Counted from the stretch's first letter, positions 43,000 to 52,503 are shown. The stretch is DNA of 64,000 bases from Stigmatella erecta (GCF_900111745.1 NZ_FOIJ01000005.1:1-64000), one strand, 5' to 3'. Numbers and translations: made by a program. The notes: generated by a model from the letters alone, not told the origin.

Positions 43000-43347
43000 A
43001 TGGCCATGACGACCCCTGACCGCCGCCGCCACCGCCGCTTCCGTGTCCGCCTGAGCGTGCAGTTTCTCCGGGGGGAGGCAGAGGTGGCCGGGGAGATCTT
43101 CAACATCTCCTGTTCGGGGTGCCTGCTCGTCACTCCAGTGGCCCTGAAGCCCGGCGAGCAGGTGGCGGTCCACCTGCCCAGCCTGGGCAGTCAGCTGATG
43201 TCCTTCAAGGTGGTGCGGGTGCGCCCTGTGGGGCCCTGGTTCGCCGTGGCCACCGCCTTCGAGCCGAACCTGCCCAGCGAGGCCGCCCTGGAGGAACTGG
43301 CCACCCGCGAGCCCGCCTCGGACGACGAGCCCGAGCACCTCTTCTAG
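43000..43347 (+). CDS. PilZ-domain protein
   Basis: The 115-aa protein is a single PilZ domain with RRRHRRFRVR (residues about 8-17), containing the R-x3-R c-di-GMP-binding motif, and NISCSGCLL (the D/N-x-S-x-x-G motif). VHLPSLG and VVRVRPVGPWFAVATAF complete the barrel. It probably binds c-di-GMP and acts as a small adaptor, perhaps in motility or polysaccharide control, which fits the neighbouring locus but is not shown. The ATG at 43006 is an alternative start with better spacing from AAGGA. Confidence 0.88.
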   Translation: MAMTTPDRRRHRRFRVRLSVQFLRGEAEVAGEIFNISCSGCLLVTPVALKPGEQVAVHLPSLGSQLMSFKVVRVRPVGPWFAVATAFEPNLPSEAALEELATREPASDDEPEHLF

Positions 43348-43369
43348 CGGGGCGGGGCGCCCCGGGGGC

Positions 43370-44377
43370 TCACCCCGCCTTGCGGACGAGCAGCAGGTGG
43401 AGGCAGCCCGTGTCCTCCGTGCGCACCTCGGCGTGGGCCACGCCCGGCAGTCCCTCCACCAGCCGCAGCATGTCCGCCGGGCTGCGGTAGATGAGGTACC
43501 AGTCCAGCGCGCTCTCGGTGAAGTGGAGCATCGGGTTGTCCGCGTTGAAGTTGCCGAGCACCAGCAGGCCTCCCGGCGCGAGCCCCGTCCACAGCCGCGC
43601 GGTGAGGCTCCGGGCGAAGCGCTCCGTGAGGTAGTCGTACAGCCCGATGGAGTAGAGGAAGTCCTGGGAGCCGGGCACCAGCTCGCTGCGGTTGCGCAGC
43701 AGCGCCAGCACGGAGCCGCACCACAGGCGCAGCGCCTCCAGCCGGGTGGCGGGCAGCGCGCCCACGCGGTGGAAGTGCGCCAGCGCCGTGTCCAGCGCGC
43801 CCTGGTCCTGGTCCATCAGGGTGACGCTCTCGAAGCTCACCTCGCGCGCCACCGCCGCCAGCTCCGGCGCCGAACCGGAGGCCACGTTCATCACCCGCCG
43901 CGCCCCGCGCGCGTGCTCCTGGCGCAGCAGCGCGCTGAGCAGGTCGCGCCGGTTGCGCACCGCCTGGAAGCCCGGCAAGTCCAGCGCCCACGTGTCCAGC
44001 CACAGTCCCAGGGGCGTCTCCCCCGCGGGCAGGCGCCGGTAGATGGCCTCCATCATGAGGAAGTCACCGGCGTAGCCGCGCGGTTTTTCCCAGCACCGCC
44101 GCAGCACCGCGCTTTGCCAGAACAGCGGGCCCGCCTCGGCTCGAAAGCGTTGCTGGAATTCCGAGGCTCGCGGCAGGCCCGGCGCCCCGCCGGTTCCACC
44201 TGCACGCCACACGTTCATCAGGAGTGCACCGAGCTGGGCACAGTCCTCGGGAAGCGGTGTCTGGTGAACGCGGGGTGAGCTTGCCAGTGTGTTCAGCCAG
44301 CCGGTGAGCGTTGTTAATGTTTCAGTGAAGAGCGGTACCTTGGACAGCGAGGAGGAGTCGGAGATGGAGAACGTCAA
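43370..44377 (-). CDS. class I SAM-dependent methyltransferase, TTG start likely
   Basis: The protein is about 335 aa with the SAM motif VMNVASGSAPEL after a helical region of about 150 residues that includes KPRGYAGDFLMMEAIYRR. That block is found in a bacterial group annotated as 3-hydroxypalmitic-acid methyl ester synthesis or 'extracellular factor' methyltransferases, a weak hint at lipid or signal methylation. The start is uncertain: a TTG at 44377 has GGAG five bases upstream, while the ATGs at 44473 and 44461 overlap the divergent TIGR02265 gene. The TTG was preferred. Confidence 0.75.
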   Translation of the reverse strand: MTFSISDSSSLSKVPLFTETLTTLTGWLNTLASSPRVHQTPLPEDCAQLGALLMNVWRAGGTGGAPGLPRASEFQQRFRAEAGPLFWQSAVLRRCWEKPRGYAGDFLMMEAIYRRLPAGETPLGLWLDTWALDLPGFQAVRNRRDLLSALLRQEHARGARRVMNVASGSAPELAAVAREVSFESVTLMDQDQGALDTALAHFHRVGALPATRLEALRLWCGSVLALLRNRSELVPGSQDFLYSIGLYDYLTERFARSLTARLWTGLAPGGLLVLGNFNADNPMLHFTESALDWYLIYRSPADMLRLVEGLPGVAHAEVRTEDTGCLHLLLVRKAG

Positions 44378-44459
44378 GGGAACTCCGGTGGTGAGACATC
44401 CTACGCGCCCCCCAACCAGCCCCTCAGGAGCGGACCGAGCCGTGACACAATCGAGGGAC

Positions 44460-45062
44460 ATGCCTTCCCTCATTCACGCGCGGGCTGTCAAGGAGTGCCA
44501 GGAGCGCAAGGTGTTCGCTCCGGAGACCGCCACGGTTCGCGGGCTCATCTTCAACGCGGTGCTCGGGCTGGTGAGCCGTCACGAGGGCGAGGCGGCCTCG
44601 GTGGAACTGCGCGAGCGCATCACGAAAAAGCTATACATCGACTTTTTCCCGTATCCGGCCGCGGACTTCCTGCAATTGCTCTACAGCGCCGCGGAGCTGC
44701 TCGCCCCGAAACATGGTGGCTCGCTGGAGGAGGCCATCCGCGCCTGTGGGGCCGCGGCCGTGTCGGGCTTCTTCCAGTCGGCCGTGGGGCGCACGCTCAC
44801 CCACCTCATCGGGCGGGGGGACCCCAAGCGGCTGTTCTCCAACGCCCCCACCGCCTACTCCACCACGGTGGGCTACGGACAGCGCACCTACGTCAAGCTG
44901 AGTGACCGGTCCGTGCGGTTGCACTTCCTGGGAGACATGCAGCCGGTGCAGTTCCACCAAGGCGTGCTGGAGGAGGCGCTCGCGGCGGTGGGCTGCAAGG
45001 GCCGGGTGGTGGCCAGGCCGTTCTCGCTCGACGAGGCCGAGTACACCATCGAGTGGGAGTGA
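44460..45062 (+). CDS. TIGR02265/DUF2378 myxobacterial protein
   Basis: The 200-aa protein fits TIGR02265, a family seen essentially in Myxococcales and present in many copies per genome. Typical parts are the VRGLIFNAVL segment, the FFPYPAADFLQLLYSAAELL helix, GRTLTHLI, and the C-terminal VRLHFLGDMQPVQFHQGVLEEAL. Function is unknown. The short N-terminal version starting at the ATG at 44460 (GAGGG upstream) matches the family length; longer in-frame starts would overlap the methyltransferase gene on the other strand. Its presence is the best taxonomic clue in the window. Confidence 0.85.
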   Translation: MPSLIHARAVKECQERKVFAPETATVRGLIFNAVLGLVSRHEGEAASVELRERITKKLYIDFFPYPAADFLQLLYSAAELLAPKHGGSLEEAIRACGAAAVSGFFQSAVGRTLTHLIGRGDPKRLFSNAPTAYSTTVGYGQRTYVKLSDRSVRLHFLGDMQPVQFHQGVLEEALAAVGCKGRVVARPFSLDEAEYTIEWE

Positions 45063-45162
45063 CGGGCCGCCGGGTGCTGGCGTGGGGAGCAGACAGGCAG
45101 GCGCGTGGGGACTTCTTGTGAGGGGCGTCCCCGCCCGGTAGCTTCCGCGCTTTGGGCCCTGG

Positions 45163-46677
45163 ATGAACGCGACCGCAACCCCCGAAGTGTCCTCCACCGA
45201 GGTGAAGGCCCGTGCGCAGAAGGGCATCGCCGTCCTGCTGGCGCGCACCGTGGCCTCCCAGGGACTGCGTGTCGTCAGCGCCCTGTGCCTGTCCCGCCTG
45301 CTGTTTCCCAGCGACTACGGCCTGTTTGGCATCGTGGCCTATGCCACGTCCCTGGGCGTCTTCCTGGGCGATCTCGGCCTGAGCGCCGCGCTCGTGCGCC
45401 AGCCGCACGAGCCCACCGGCGATGAGACGTCCACCATCTTCTGGTGCCACCAGGCGCTCACCGCCGCCATCGTCGCCACGGTCATCGCCCTGGCCCCCAT
45501 GCTCGTGGAGGGCTACGCCCTGGGCGCGCAGGCCCTGCCCATGGTCTATGCGATGACGCTGGGCCTGTTCTTCTCCTCCCTGCGGGTCATCCCGTTGATG
45601 ATGCTGGAGCGCCAGCTGGCCTTCCCGGTCATCGCCCGCGCGGAGCTCATCGAGAACGTGGCGCAGGTGGCCACCACCATCGGGCTGGCGGCGCTGGGCG
45701 TGGGGGCGTGGTCGCTGGTGGGCGGAGGGCTGGTGCGCGGGGTGGTGGGGCTGGGCTGCATCTGGTGGGCCTCGCCGTGGAAGCCCCGGGGCACGTTCCG
45801 GCTCGAGGTGGTGCGGCGCCTGCTGGGCTATGGCCTGGGCTTTCAGCTCCCGCCGCTCGTGGGGGCGGTGGCCGCGGGCTTCATCCCGCTGGTGGTGGGG
45901 CACTTCCTGGGCAAGGAGGCCGTGGGGCTGGTGAACTGGGCCTGGGCGCTGGCCTCCACGCCGATGATGCTCAGCATCATCCTCAACCGCGTGGCCTTCC
46001 CCGCCTACTGCCGGTTGCAGGATGACCCGGCCGGCTTCGCGGAGTACCTGCGCACCTCGCTGCGGCGCCTGTCCGCCGTGCTCTGCCTGTTCATCCCGCT
46101 GGCGGTGCTCGCCGTGCCGGTGGCCGTGCCGCTCTTCTTCGGGGAGCGGTGGGTGCCCGCGGTGCCGCTCGTGCAGTGGTTCAGCCTGGAGTGCGTGCTC
46201 ACCACGCTCACCGGCCTGCTCGCCACCGCGCAGAACGCGGGCGGGCGCCCCTGGGAGCGCCTGGCCGTCACCGTGGGCGTGGGCCTGGCCCGCTGGTCCC
46301 TGGGCGCCTACCTCGTCTACCGCTTTGGCCTGGCGGGCATCGGCCCCCTGGGCCTCATCGTCGGGCTGGGGGAGCTGTGGGTGACGGCGTGGCGGGTGAC
46401 GCACCTCAACACCGCGCTCCGGGGGCTGGTGGCCGAGGTGGTGGAGCCCGTCGTCACGGTGAGCCTGCTGCTGCTGGGGGCCGTCGTGGCCGCGCCCTAC
46501 CTCGTCCACGAGGGGCTCTGGGCCCAGGCGCTGGTGGGGGCCGCGGTGTTCGCGGGGCTCGTCCTGGTGCGCGAGCAGCTGCCGGGGCCGCTGCCCCTGG
46601 TGGCCGAATTGCGCGCCATCCTTGCCCTGGTGAGTGCCCGGCGCGCTAGGGTCGCGCCCCAAGAGCCCTCGCCATGA
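45163..46677 (+). CDS. wzx: Wzx-type polysaccharide flippase
   Basis: The 504-aa protein has 12-14 membrane segments and the RfbX/WzxC layout: KGIAVLLARTVASQGLRVVS at the start, FLGDLGLSAALVRQ, and VGHFLGKEAVGLVNWAWALAS in the second half. Wzx proteins flip lipid-linked oligosaccharide repeat units across the inner membrane for Wzy-dependent polymerisation. The gene opens a run of polysaccharide genes, and its last bases overlap the next glycosyltransferase (ATGA). It differs from the MATE exporter at 32384 though both belong to the MOP superfamily. Confidence 0.92.
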   Translation: MNATATPEVSSTEVKARAQKGIAVLLARTVASQGLRVVSALCLSRLLFPSDYGLFGIVAYATSLGVFLGDLGLSAALVRQPHEPTGDETSTIFWCHQALTAAIVATVIALAPMLVEGYALGAQALPMVYAMTLGLFFSSLRVIPLMMLERQLAFPVIARAELIENVAQVATTIGLAALGVGAWSLVGGGLVRGVVGLGCIWWASPWKPRGTFRLEVVRRLLGYGLGFQLPPLVGAVAAGFIPLVVGHFLGKEAVGLVNWAWALASTPMMLSIILNRVAFPAYCRLQDDPAGFAEYLRTSLRRLSAVLCLFIPLAVLAVPVAVPLFFGERWVPAVPLVQWFSLECVLTTLTGLLATAQNAGGRPWERLAVTVGVGLARWSLGAYLVYRFGLAGIGPLGLIVGLGELWVTAWRVTHLNTALRGLVAEVVEPVVTVSLLLLGAVVAAPYLVHEGLWAQALVGAAVFAGLVLVREQLPGPLPLVAELRAILALVSARRARVAPQEPSP

Positions 46678-47627
46678 CGAAGCCGGACCTCATCATCTCC
46701 ATCGTCAACCACAGCAACCCCGAGTTGCTGCACGACTGCCTGCGCACGCTGTTCCAGACGACCCAGGCCTGCACCTTCGAGGTGTGGGTGGTGGACAACG
46801 CCACGGACGGGCGGGGCGTGGAGGCCATGCGCCGGGACTTTCCCCAGGTGCGCTGGCTCTTCAACACCTCGCGCAAGGGCTTCTCCGCCAACCACAACCA
46901 GGTCCTCTCCCAGGCGCAGGGCCGCTACTTGTGCATCTTCAACGACGACACCCTCGTGCACGAGGGCGCCTTCGACACGCTCGTGCGCTTCATGGAGGAC
47001 AACCCCCGCGTGGGCATGGCCGGCGCCCGGCTGCTGAACGCGGACGGCACGCCCCAGGACTGCGTCTTCCGGCAGATGGGGCTCTCCACGGCGCTCTTCG
47101 ACATCTGCTTCCTGCCGCGCTCGCTGCACTTCCTCAAGGCGCTGCACATCGACCCGGCCCAGTACGGCAACGCGCAGGCCCGGGTGAGCTGGGTGCTGGG
47201 CGCGTGCATCATCGTGCGCGAGCAGACGCTGGCCGAGGTGGGGCTGCTGGACGAGAAGCTCGCGCCCCTGGGGAACACCGAGGACACCGACTGGTGTGTC
47301 CGGGCGTGGAAGGCCGGCTGGGAGGTGGCCTTCTGCCCCGAGGCCGTCATCACCCACCTGACGAGCCGCTCGTTCCGCCCGTCCGCGAAGGGGCATGACC
47401 GGGTGCGCGTGGAGCTGTGGCGCACGCGCCTGGCCTACTTCCGCAAGCACCATGGGCGGCTGCACGAGCAGCTCCTGCGGCTCATCCTCGTGGGCACCCT
47501 GCCGTGGAACTCGGCGGTGCTCACCCAGTCCCTGCTGCGGCGGCGCTTGAGCCTCGCGGAGTACCAGCGGCAGCTGTCCACCTTCGCGCGCATCTCCGAG
47601 ATGGGGCTGCGCGCCCGGGTGGGGTAG
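46674..47627 (+). CDS. glycosyltransferase family 2
   Basis: The 317-aa protein is a GT-A fold family 2 transferase: SIVNHSNPELLHDCL at the nucleotide-binding start, VDNATDG, GFSANHNQ, and the metal site CIFNDDTL. The acceptor-side motif GNTEDTDWCVRAWKAG is typical of rhamnosyl- and related transferases. It has no membrane anchor and works on the cytoplasmic side on the growing lipid-linked repeat unit. It overlaps the wzx gene by four bases. Confidence 0.92.
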   Translation: MTKPDLIISIVNHSNPELLHDCLRTLFQTTQACTFEVWVVDNATDGRGVEAMRRDFPQVRWLFNTSRKGFSANHNQVLSQAQGRYLCIFNDDTLVHEGAFDTLVRFMEDNPRVGMAGARLLNADGTPQDCVFRQMGLSTALFDICFLPRSLHFLKALHIDPAQYGNAQARVSWVLGACIIVREQTLAEVGLLDEKLAPLGNTEDTDWCVRAWKAGWEVAFCPEAVITHLTSRSFRPSAKGHDRVRVELWRTRLAYFRKHHGRLHEQLLRLILVGTLPWNSAVLTQSLLRRRLSLAEYQRQLSTFARISEMGLRARVG

Positions 47628-47633
47628 CCGGCC

Positions 47634-48560
47634 ATGCCCTTCTTCTCCGTCATCATCCCCACGTACAACCGCGCCCGGCTCCTGGAGCGCACGCTCGAAT
47701 CCGTCTTCGCGCAGGCGTTCACCGATTACGAGGTGCTCGTCGTCGATGACGGCTCCACGGATGACACCGAGGCGGTGCTCGCGCGCCACGCGGGGCGTGT
47801 GCGGGTGCTGCGCCAGAAGAACCAGGGGCAGGGCGTGGCGCGCAACCTGGCCATGGCGCACGCCACGGGCACCTACGCGGTGTTCCTGGACAGCGACGAC
47901 CTGTGGTTCCCGTGGACGCTCGGCACCTATCTCCAGGCCATCGACATGTACGGGGGCCCCGCGGTGGTGATGGGCACGGTGGCCTCGTTCGCGCGCGAGG
48001 AGGAGCTGGCCCCGGTGACGCAGGAGCCTTTTCGCGCCTGGGCCTTCACGGACTACCTGGCCAGCGCCCCGGAGCCGTTCATCCGCACCGCGTGCGTCAT
48101 CGCCGTGCGCCTGGAGGCGCTCAAGCGCGTGGGCGGCTTCACCGCCCGGCGCATCGCCTCCGAGGATCATGATCTCCTCTTCCGCCTGGGCACCGAGCCG
48201 GGCTTCGTGTGGGTGCAGGCGCCGCTCGTGGTGGGCTACCGCCAGCACGACGCCTCCTCCTCGAAGAGCCTGGAGCAGAGCCACCAGGGGCTGTGCTTCC
48301 AGCTGGAGCAGGAGCAGGGCGGGCACTACCCGGGCGGCGCGGCCCGGCGCCGGGACCGGCTGACGTTCATTCTGCGGGGCGTGCGGCACGTGACGCGGTG
48401 GCTCACCGAGCACGGGCGGCCGGATTTGGCCGTGGACCTGTACCGTCGCAGCCTGGGCGTGCACCTGGAGGTGCCGCGCTGGCGCTACCTGCTGGGCTTT
48501 CCCCCCTGGATGATGGCCGCGTCGCTGCGGCGCCGGGCCCTCAGGGCGCGCGCGCGGTGA
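47634..48560 (+). CDS. glycosyltransferase family 2
   Basis: The 308-aa protein starts FFSVIIPTYNRARLLERTLESV, the classic GT2 opening, followed by VDDGSTDDT and the metal site FLDSDD. IASEDHDLLFRLG holds the catalytic base region. It should add one sugar of the repeat unit. It follows the previous GT2 gene by six bases and its 3' end overlaps the converging acyltransferase by 20 bp. Donor and linkage are not predictable. Confidence 0.92.
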   Translation: MPFFSVIIPTYNRARLLERTLESVFAQAFTDYEVLVVDDGSTDDTEAVLARHAGRVRVLRQKNQGQGVARNLAMAHATGTYAVFLDSDDLWFPWTLGTYLQAIDMYGGPAVVMGTVASFAREEELAPVTQEPFRAWAFTDYLASAPEPFIRTACVIAVRLEALKRVGGFTARRIASEDHDLLFRLGTEPGFVWVQAPLVVGYRQHDASSSKSLEQSHQGLCFQLEQEQGGHYPGGAARRRDRLTFILRGVRHVTRWLTEHGRPDLAVDLYRRSLGVHLEVPRWRYLLGFPPWMMAASLRRRALRARAR

Positions 48561-49665
48561 CGGGCGGCCGGGAGGGCTGCTCCAGCAGCCACCCGCGCAG
48601 CTTGAGCCCCGGCTTCTCCACCGCCTGGTACGTGGCCCACGCCACGCCCACGGTGACGCCCAGGAAGGCCAGCAGGTCCAGCCCCCAGAAGCCCAGCGAG
48701 AGGTGCGTCCGCTCCAGCACGCGCACCACGAGCCCGTGCCACAGGTACGTCCCGTAGGACGTCACCGCCAGCGTGTACACGGCCTTGCGCGCCCAGGCGG
48801 GAAGCCGCATCGCCTCCAGGCCCACCACCAGCAGGGCGAAGGCCACGCTCAGGCCGGTGAACACCCAGACCCGGGCATGGCCATGCAGGGTGGGACCACA
48901 CAGCGCGAGCGTGGCGCAGAGCACGCCTGCGCCCAGCCGCGTGCTCGCGGTCTTCCACGCGGCCGGCCACTGCCGCCAGGTGGGCGCCGTGCGCGCCAGG
49001 AACACCCCGAGCGCCATGCCGTCCAGGTGCAGGTGCGTGGGCCACTGGAGGAAGGGCACCACCTCCAGCGCCGTCAGGCCCTCGGGCAAGCCGCGCGACA
49101 CGAGCATCCGCCCCACCAGGCTCAGGGCGCCCGGCACCAGCCAGACCGCCGCGGGCCACCGCCGGCCGCCCAGCGCGAACGCCAGCAGGGGCAGCACCAG
49201 GTAGAAGTGCTCCTCCACGCACAGGGACCAGCTCTGCACGAAGTCGAGCAGGGGCGCGTAGTTCTGCAGGAAGACGGCGTAGTGCCAGCCGCCCCCGGCG
49301 AAGGGCGCGCCGAAGACGAGCGGCTTGAGGAACGCGTAGGTGCCCAGCACCACGAAGTAGAGAGGCAGCGTGCGTGTCCAGCGCTTCACCCAGAACTCGC
49401 GCAGCAGTGAGCCTACGGGCGCCTCCAGGCTCGTGGAGAAGACCTGCCGGCCGATGAGGTAGCCCGAGAGCACGAAGAACAGGTCCACCCCCATCCACCC
49501 GAAGGTGAAGGCGTGGCGCAGCCCCGCGGGCAGCGCGTGCGTCACGGTCTCGGGCGCGTGGAAGAGCAGCACGGGCAGGATGGCCAGGGCCCGCAGCAGG
49601 TCGAGCCCCTCCTGGCGGGGTTCGGGCAACGCCGGGAGTGAGGCGGAGGAGGAGGGAAGGGACAT
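48541..49665 (-). CDS. OafA/YrhL-family acyltransferase
   Basis: The 374-aa membrane protein has about ten hydrophobic segments with the acyltransferase-3 motifs GLDLLRALAILPVLLFHA (the R-x10-H type motif), GVDLFFVLSGYLIG and QSWSLCVEEHFYL. Members O-acetylate or otherwise acylate surface polysaccharides at the membrane. It is transcribed against the flanking glycosyltransferases, yet its location suggests it decorates the same polymer. The ATG at 49665 was preferred to a TTG at 49710. No SGNH domain is attached. Confidence 0.9.
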   Translation of the reverse strand: MSLPSSSASLPALPEPRQEGLDLLRALAILPVLLFHAPETVTHALPAGLRHAFTFGWMGVDLFFVLSGYLIGRQVFSTSLEAPVGSLLREFWVKRWTRTLPLYFVVLGTYAFLKPLVFGAPFAGGGWHYAVFLQNYAPLLDFVQSWSLCVEEHFYLVLPLLAFALGGRRWPAAVWLVPGALSLVGRMLVSRGLPEGLTALEVVPFLQWPTHLHLDGMALGVFLARTAPTWRQWPAAWKTASTRLGAGVLCATLALCGPTLHGHARVWVFTGLSVAFALLVVGLEAMRLPAWARKAVYTLAVTSYGTYLWHGLVVRVLERTHLSLGFWGLDLLAFLGVTVGVAWATYQAVEKPGLKLRGWLLEQPSRPPVTARAP

Positions 49666-49772
49666 GGCCGGAGGCGCGCCGCAGTGTGGCCCGAACGGGC
49701 CCTCACTCAAAGCAGCCAGGAGGGGGGCCCCTCGGCGGCCATCTTCTTCCGGAGGGGTGATATGGGGACGGC

Positions 49773-50921
49773 GTGTCCGGCCTGCGCGTCCTTCTTGGCA
49801 TTCACCATCCCCTCGACCCGAACCTGGGCGCCCCGGGGGTGACGTTGGCCCTGGGGCAGGCGCTCCAGGAGCTGGGGGCCGAGGTCTCCTATTATGGATA
49901 CGGCGAGGCCTTCCCGGGCGTCACCTCCCACTCCGCCTGGCACTCCGTGCGGTTCCCCTGGTCCCTGAGCGCGTGGCTGGCCCGGCAGGCGCACCGCTTC
50001 GATGTGCTCGACATCACCACGGGCGACTGCTGGCCCTGGGCGCGCGTGGGGCGGCCGGGCGCGCCGCGCCGCCAGGCCCTGGTCACCCGCAGCCATGGCC
50101 TGGAGCACCTCGTCTCGGAGCAGCTGCGCGCGGACGTGCGCGCGGGCCAGGCCCGGGTGAGCTGGAAGTACCCGCTCTACCATGGCGGCTTTCGCCTCTG
50201 GGAGGTGCGGGAGTCCCTGCGGCTCGCCGACCATGCCGTGCTCCTCAACCCGCAAGACCGCGACTTCGTCCGGGACCGGCTGGGCGTGCCCGGCGAGCGC
50301 CTCTCCGTCATCCCCCACGGGCTGTCCGGGACGTTCCTCTCTCGCCCCGCCCCCGAGCCCCCGCCGGAGGGGCCCGTGCGCATCGCCTTCGTGGGCAGCT
50401 GGCTCCAGCGCAAGGGCCGCGAGGAGCTCGTCGCCGTGGCGGCCGCGTTGCGCGCCCAGGGGGTGCCCTTCTCCCTGGAGCTGCTGGGAACCGGCGCCCC
50501 CGAGGACGAGGTGCGCGGCGCCTTCGCCCCCGAGGTCCGCGCCCAGGTCCGCGTGGCGCCGCGCTACCGCAACGAGGACCTTCCCGGCCTGCTCCAGGGC
50601 GCGGAAATCCTGCTCTTTCCGAGCCACGCGGAGGGCTACGGCATGGCGCTCGTCGAGGCCATGGCCTGTGGGCTTGCCCCCGTGACGACCCCCGTGGGCG
50701 TTGCCCCCGAGGTGGTGCACGACGGCCAGACGGGCCGCCTCCTGCGCGTGGGGGATGTGGCCGGGCTGACGCAGGCGGTACGCGGCCTCTCCGAGGACCG
50801 CCCGCGCCTCCTGGCGCTGCGGCAGGCGGCGCAACGGGTAGTGAAAGGAATGACTTGGCAGCAGGCAGGCATACGCACTTTGCGTATGTACGAGCAGGCG
50901 ATTTCAATGCGCCCGCAATAA
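49773..50921 (+). CDS. glycosyltransferase family 4
   Basis: From a GTG at 49773 the 382-aa protein is a GT-B family 4 enzyme: GIHHPLDPNLGAPGVTL in the N-lobe, FVGSWLQRKGREELV at the donor site, and the E-x7-E motif region EGYGMALVEAMACGLAPV. It is a retaining transferase using nucleotide sugars. It begins the second plus-strand run of the locus and is separated from the WecA-like gene by 88 bp. No ATG is in frame at the start; GGGGA lies upstream of the GTG. Confidence 0.9.
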   Translation: MSGLRVLLGIHHPLDPNLGAPGVTLALGQALQELGAEVSYYGYGEAFPGVTSHSAWHSVRFPWSLSAWLARQAHRFDVLDITTGDCWPWARVGRPGAPRRQALVTRSHGLEHLVSEQLRADVRAGQARVSWKYPLYHGGFRLWEVRESLRLADHAVLLNPQDRDFVRDRLGVPGERLSVIPHGLSGTFLSRPAPEPPPEGPVRIAFVGSWLQRKGREELVAVAAALRAQGVPFSLELLGTGAPEDEVRGAFAPEVRAQVRVAPRYRNEDLPGLLQGAEILLFPSHAEGYGMALVEAMACGLAPVTTPVGVAPEVVHDGQTGRLLRVGDVAGLTQAVRGLSEDRPRLLALRQAAQRVVKGMTWQQAGIRTLRMYEQAISMRPQ

Positions 50922-51009
50922 GGTGCCGTGCCTGGACGCAGGGCAAGGGAGTTACAAAGGCGACATTGACGCGTCCCGTTAAACGGGCCCACGATGGCCC
51001 CCGCCTTCG

Positions 51010-52497
51010 ATGATTACCTTTCTCGTCACGTTTCTGGTCGCCCTGACGGTTTGCCTGGGGCTGACGTTGGTGGTTCGTAACCGTGCGCTGGCCTGGGGCT
51101 GGGTGGATCAGGCCAACTCAAGCCGCAAGGTGCACGTGCAGCCCATCCCCCGGCTGGGCGGGGTGGCCATCGTGGCGGGCTTCTTCGCCCCGCTGTGCGC
51201 GCTGTTCCTGGTGGACTCCGGCGTGGGGCTGCTCTTCCAGAGCTACCGCGAGCTGCTCCTGGGCCTGTTCGGGGGCGGGGCCATCATCGCGATGCTCGGG
51301 CTGTATGACGACCTGAAGGGCGCCAATGCCCGGCTCAAGTTCGCCGTGCAGTTCGCCGTGGCGCTGGGGCTCTACGAGCTGGGCTTCCGCGTGGAGCTGA
51401 TCGCCAATCCGTTCGGCCCGGAGCTCCCCCTGGGCGTGCTGAGCCTGCCGTTCACCGTGATGTGGGTGGTGGGCGTCATCAACGCCATCAACCTCATCGA
51501 CGGGCTGGATGGGCTGGCCGGCGGCGTCGCCTTCTTCGGCGTGAGCACCAACTTCATCCTCTCGCTGGTGCGCGGGGATGTCGTCATGTGCCTGCTCATG
51601 GCCGCGCTGGCCGGCGCCATCCTGGGCTTCCTCGTCTTCAACTTCAACCCGGCCTCCATCTTCATGGGGGACACGGGCAGCATGTTCCTGGGCTTCGTGC
51701 TCGCGGCCGTCTCGCTGAAGACCTCGACCAAGAGCGGCACCGCGGTCGCCATGCTCGTGCCCATCATGTCGCTGGGGCTGCCCATCATGGACACGCTCAT
51801 CGCCATGGTGCGCCGCACGATGCTGGGCAGGCCCATGTTCAGCGCCGACAAGGAGCACATCCACCACCGGCTCATGAGCCGCCTGGTGCTCAGCCACCGC
51901 GCCTCCGTGCTGGTGCTGTACGGCGTGTGCGGCCTGTTCACGCTCACCGCGCTGGGGCTCAACTTCGCCAACAGCGCCCAGAGCGCCCTGCTCCTGGTGG
52001 GCATGGGCATCGTCATCTTCGTGCTCATGCGCAAGCTGGGCTACCTGGACCTGCGCCGGGCCGGCGCGGTGAGCCAGGCGCGGCGCAAGAACCAGCAGCT
52101 GCACTCGCTGGTGAAGACGGTCACCCGCGCCACGCGCCGGGCGGACTCGCTCCAGGATTTGTGGGGCGTGCTGCGTCCGCTCGCCGAGGCGCTGGATGCC
52201 GCGCGCCTGGAGCTGCGCTTCCAGCAGCACTGGGGCCATGGCATCACCGACGGGGTAGTGTTCGAGACCGAGCGCCCCGCGGGCTCCTCCGTGCCCCTGG
52301 ACATGCGCATCGAGGTGAAGGACGACGATGTGCGGGTCGGCTGGCTGCGGATGTCCTGGAAGGATGGCCGCGCGGAGGTCAACCGGGACGAGGAGCTGGC
52401 GCTGGAGCTGGTGGCCGATGCGGTGGCCGAGCGCGCCTCCGAGCTGATGGCCCTGGAGGCCGCGGAGCCGGGCCGCGTCGTCTCGCTGGGGCGGTAG
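51010..52497 (+). CDS. WecA/MraY-family polyprenyl-phosphate sugar-1-phosphate transferase with C-terminal extension
   Basis: Residues about 1-350 are the membrane transferase: KVHVQPIPRLGG, the catalytic aspartates in GLYDDLKGANARLK and NLIDGLDGLAGG, FMGDTGSMFLG, and the HIHHRL motif of WecA-type enzymes. It should load a HexNAc-1-P on undecaprenyl phosphate and begin a polysaccharide repeat unit. After the last membrane segment there are about 150 further residues (QARRKNQQLHSL to the end) that are charged and contain strand-helix alternation ending in ELALELVADAVAERASE; ordinary WecA lacks this. It may be a cytoplasmic regulatory or docking domain. The nucleotidyltransferase gene follows by six bases. 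Confidence 0.92.
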   Translation: MITFLVTFLVALTVCLGLTLVVRNRALAWGWVDQANSSRKVHVQPIPRLGGVAIVAGFFAPLCALFLVDSGVGLLFQSYRELLLGLFGGGAIIAMLGLYDDLKGANARLKFAVQFAVALGLYELGFRVELIANPFGPELPLGVLSLPFTVMWVVGVINAINLIDGLDGLAGGVAFFGVSTNFILSLVRGDVVMCLLMAALAGAILGFLVFNFNPASIFMGDTGSMFLGFVLAAVSLKTSTKSGTAVAMLVPIMSLGLPIMDTLIAMVRRTMLGRPMFSADKEHIHHRLMSRLVLSHRASVLVLYGVCGLFTLTALGLNFANSAQSALLLVGMGIVIFVLMRKLGYLDLRRAGAVSQARRKNQQLHSLVKTVTRATRRADSLQDLWGVLRPLAEALDAARLELRFQQHWGHGITDGVVFETERPAGSSVPLDMRIEVKDDDVRVGWLRMSWKDGRAEVNRDEELALELVADAVAERASELMALEAAEPGRVVSLGR

Positions 52498-52503
52498 CAC
52501 CGG

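Noticed and set aside
42907-43338. 143-codon minus-strand frame over the PilZ gene
   Set aside because: It is antisense to a clear PilZ domain and its sequence is low-complexity.
43346-43370. GGGGCGCCCC palindrome between the PilZ and methyltransferase genes as a terminator
   Set aside because: It has almost no loop and the GC content makes such short dyads common; not strong enough to list.
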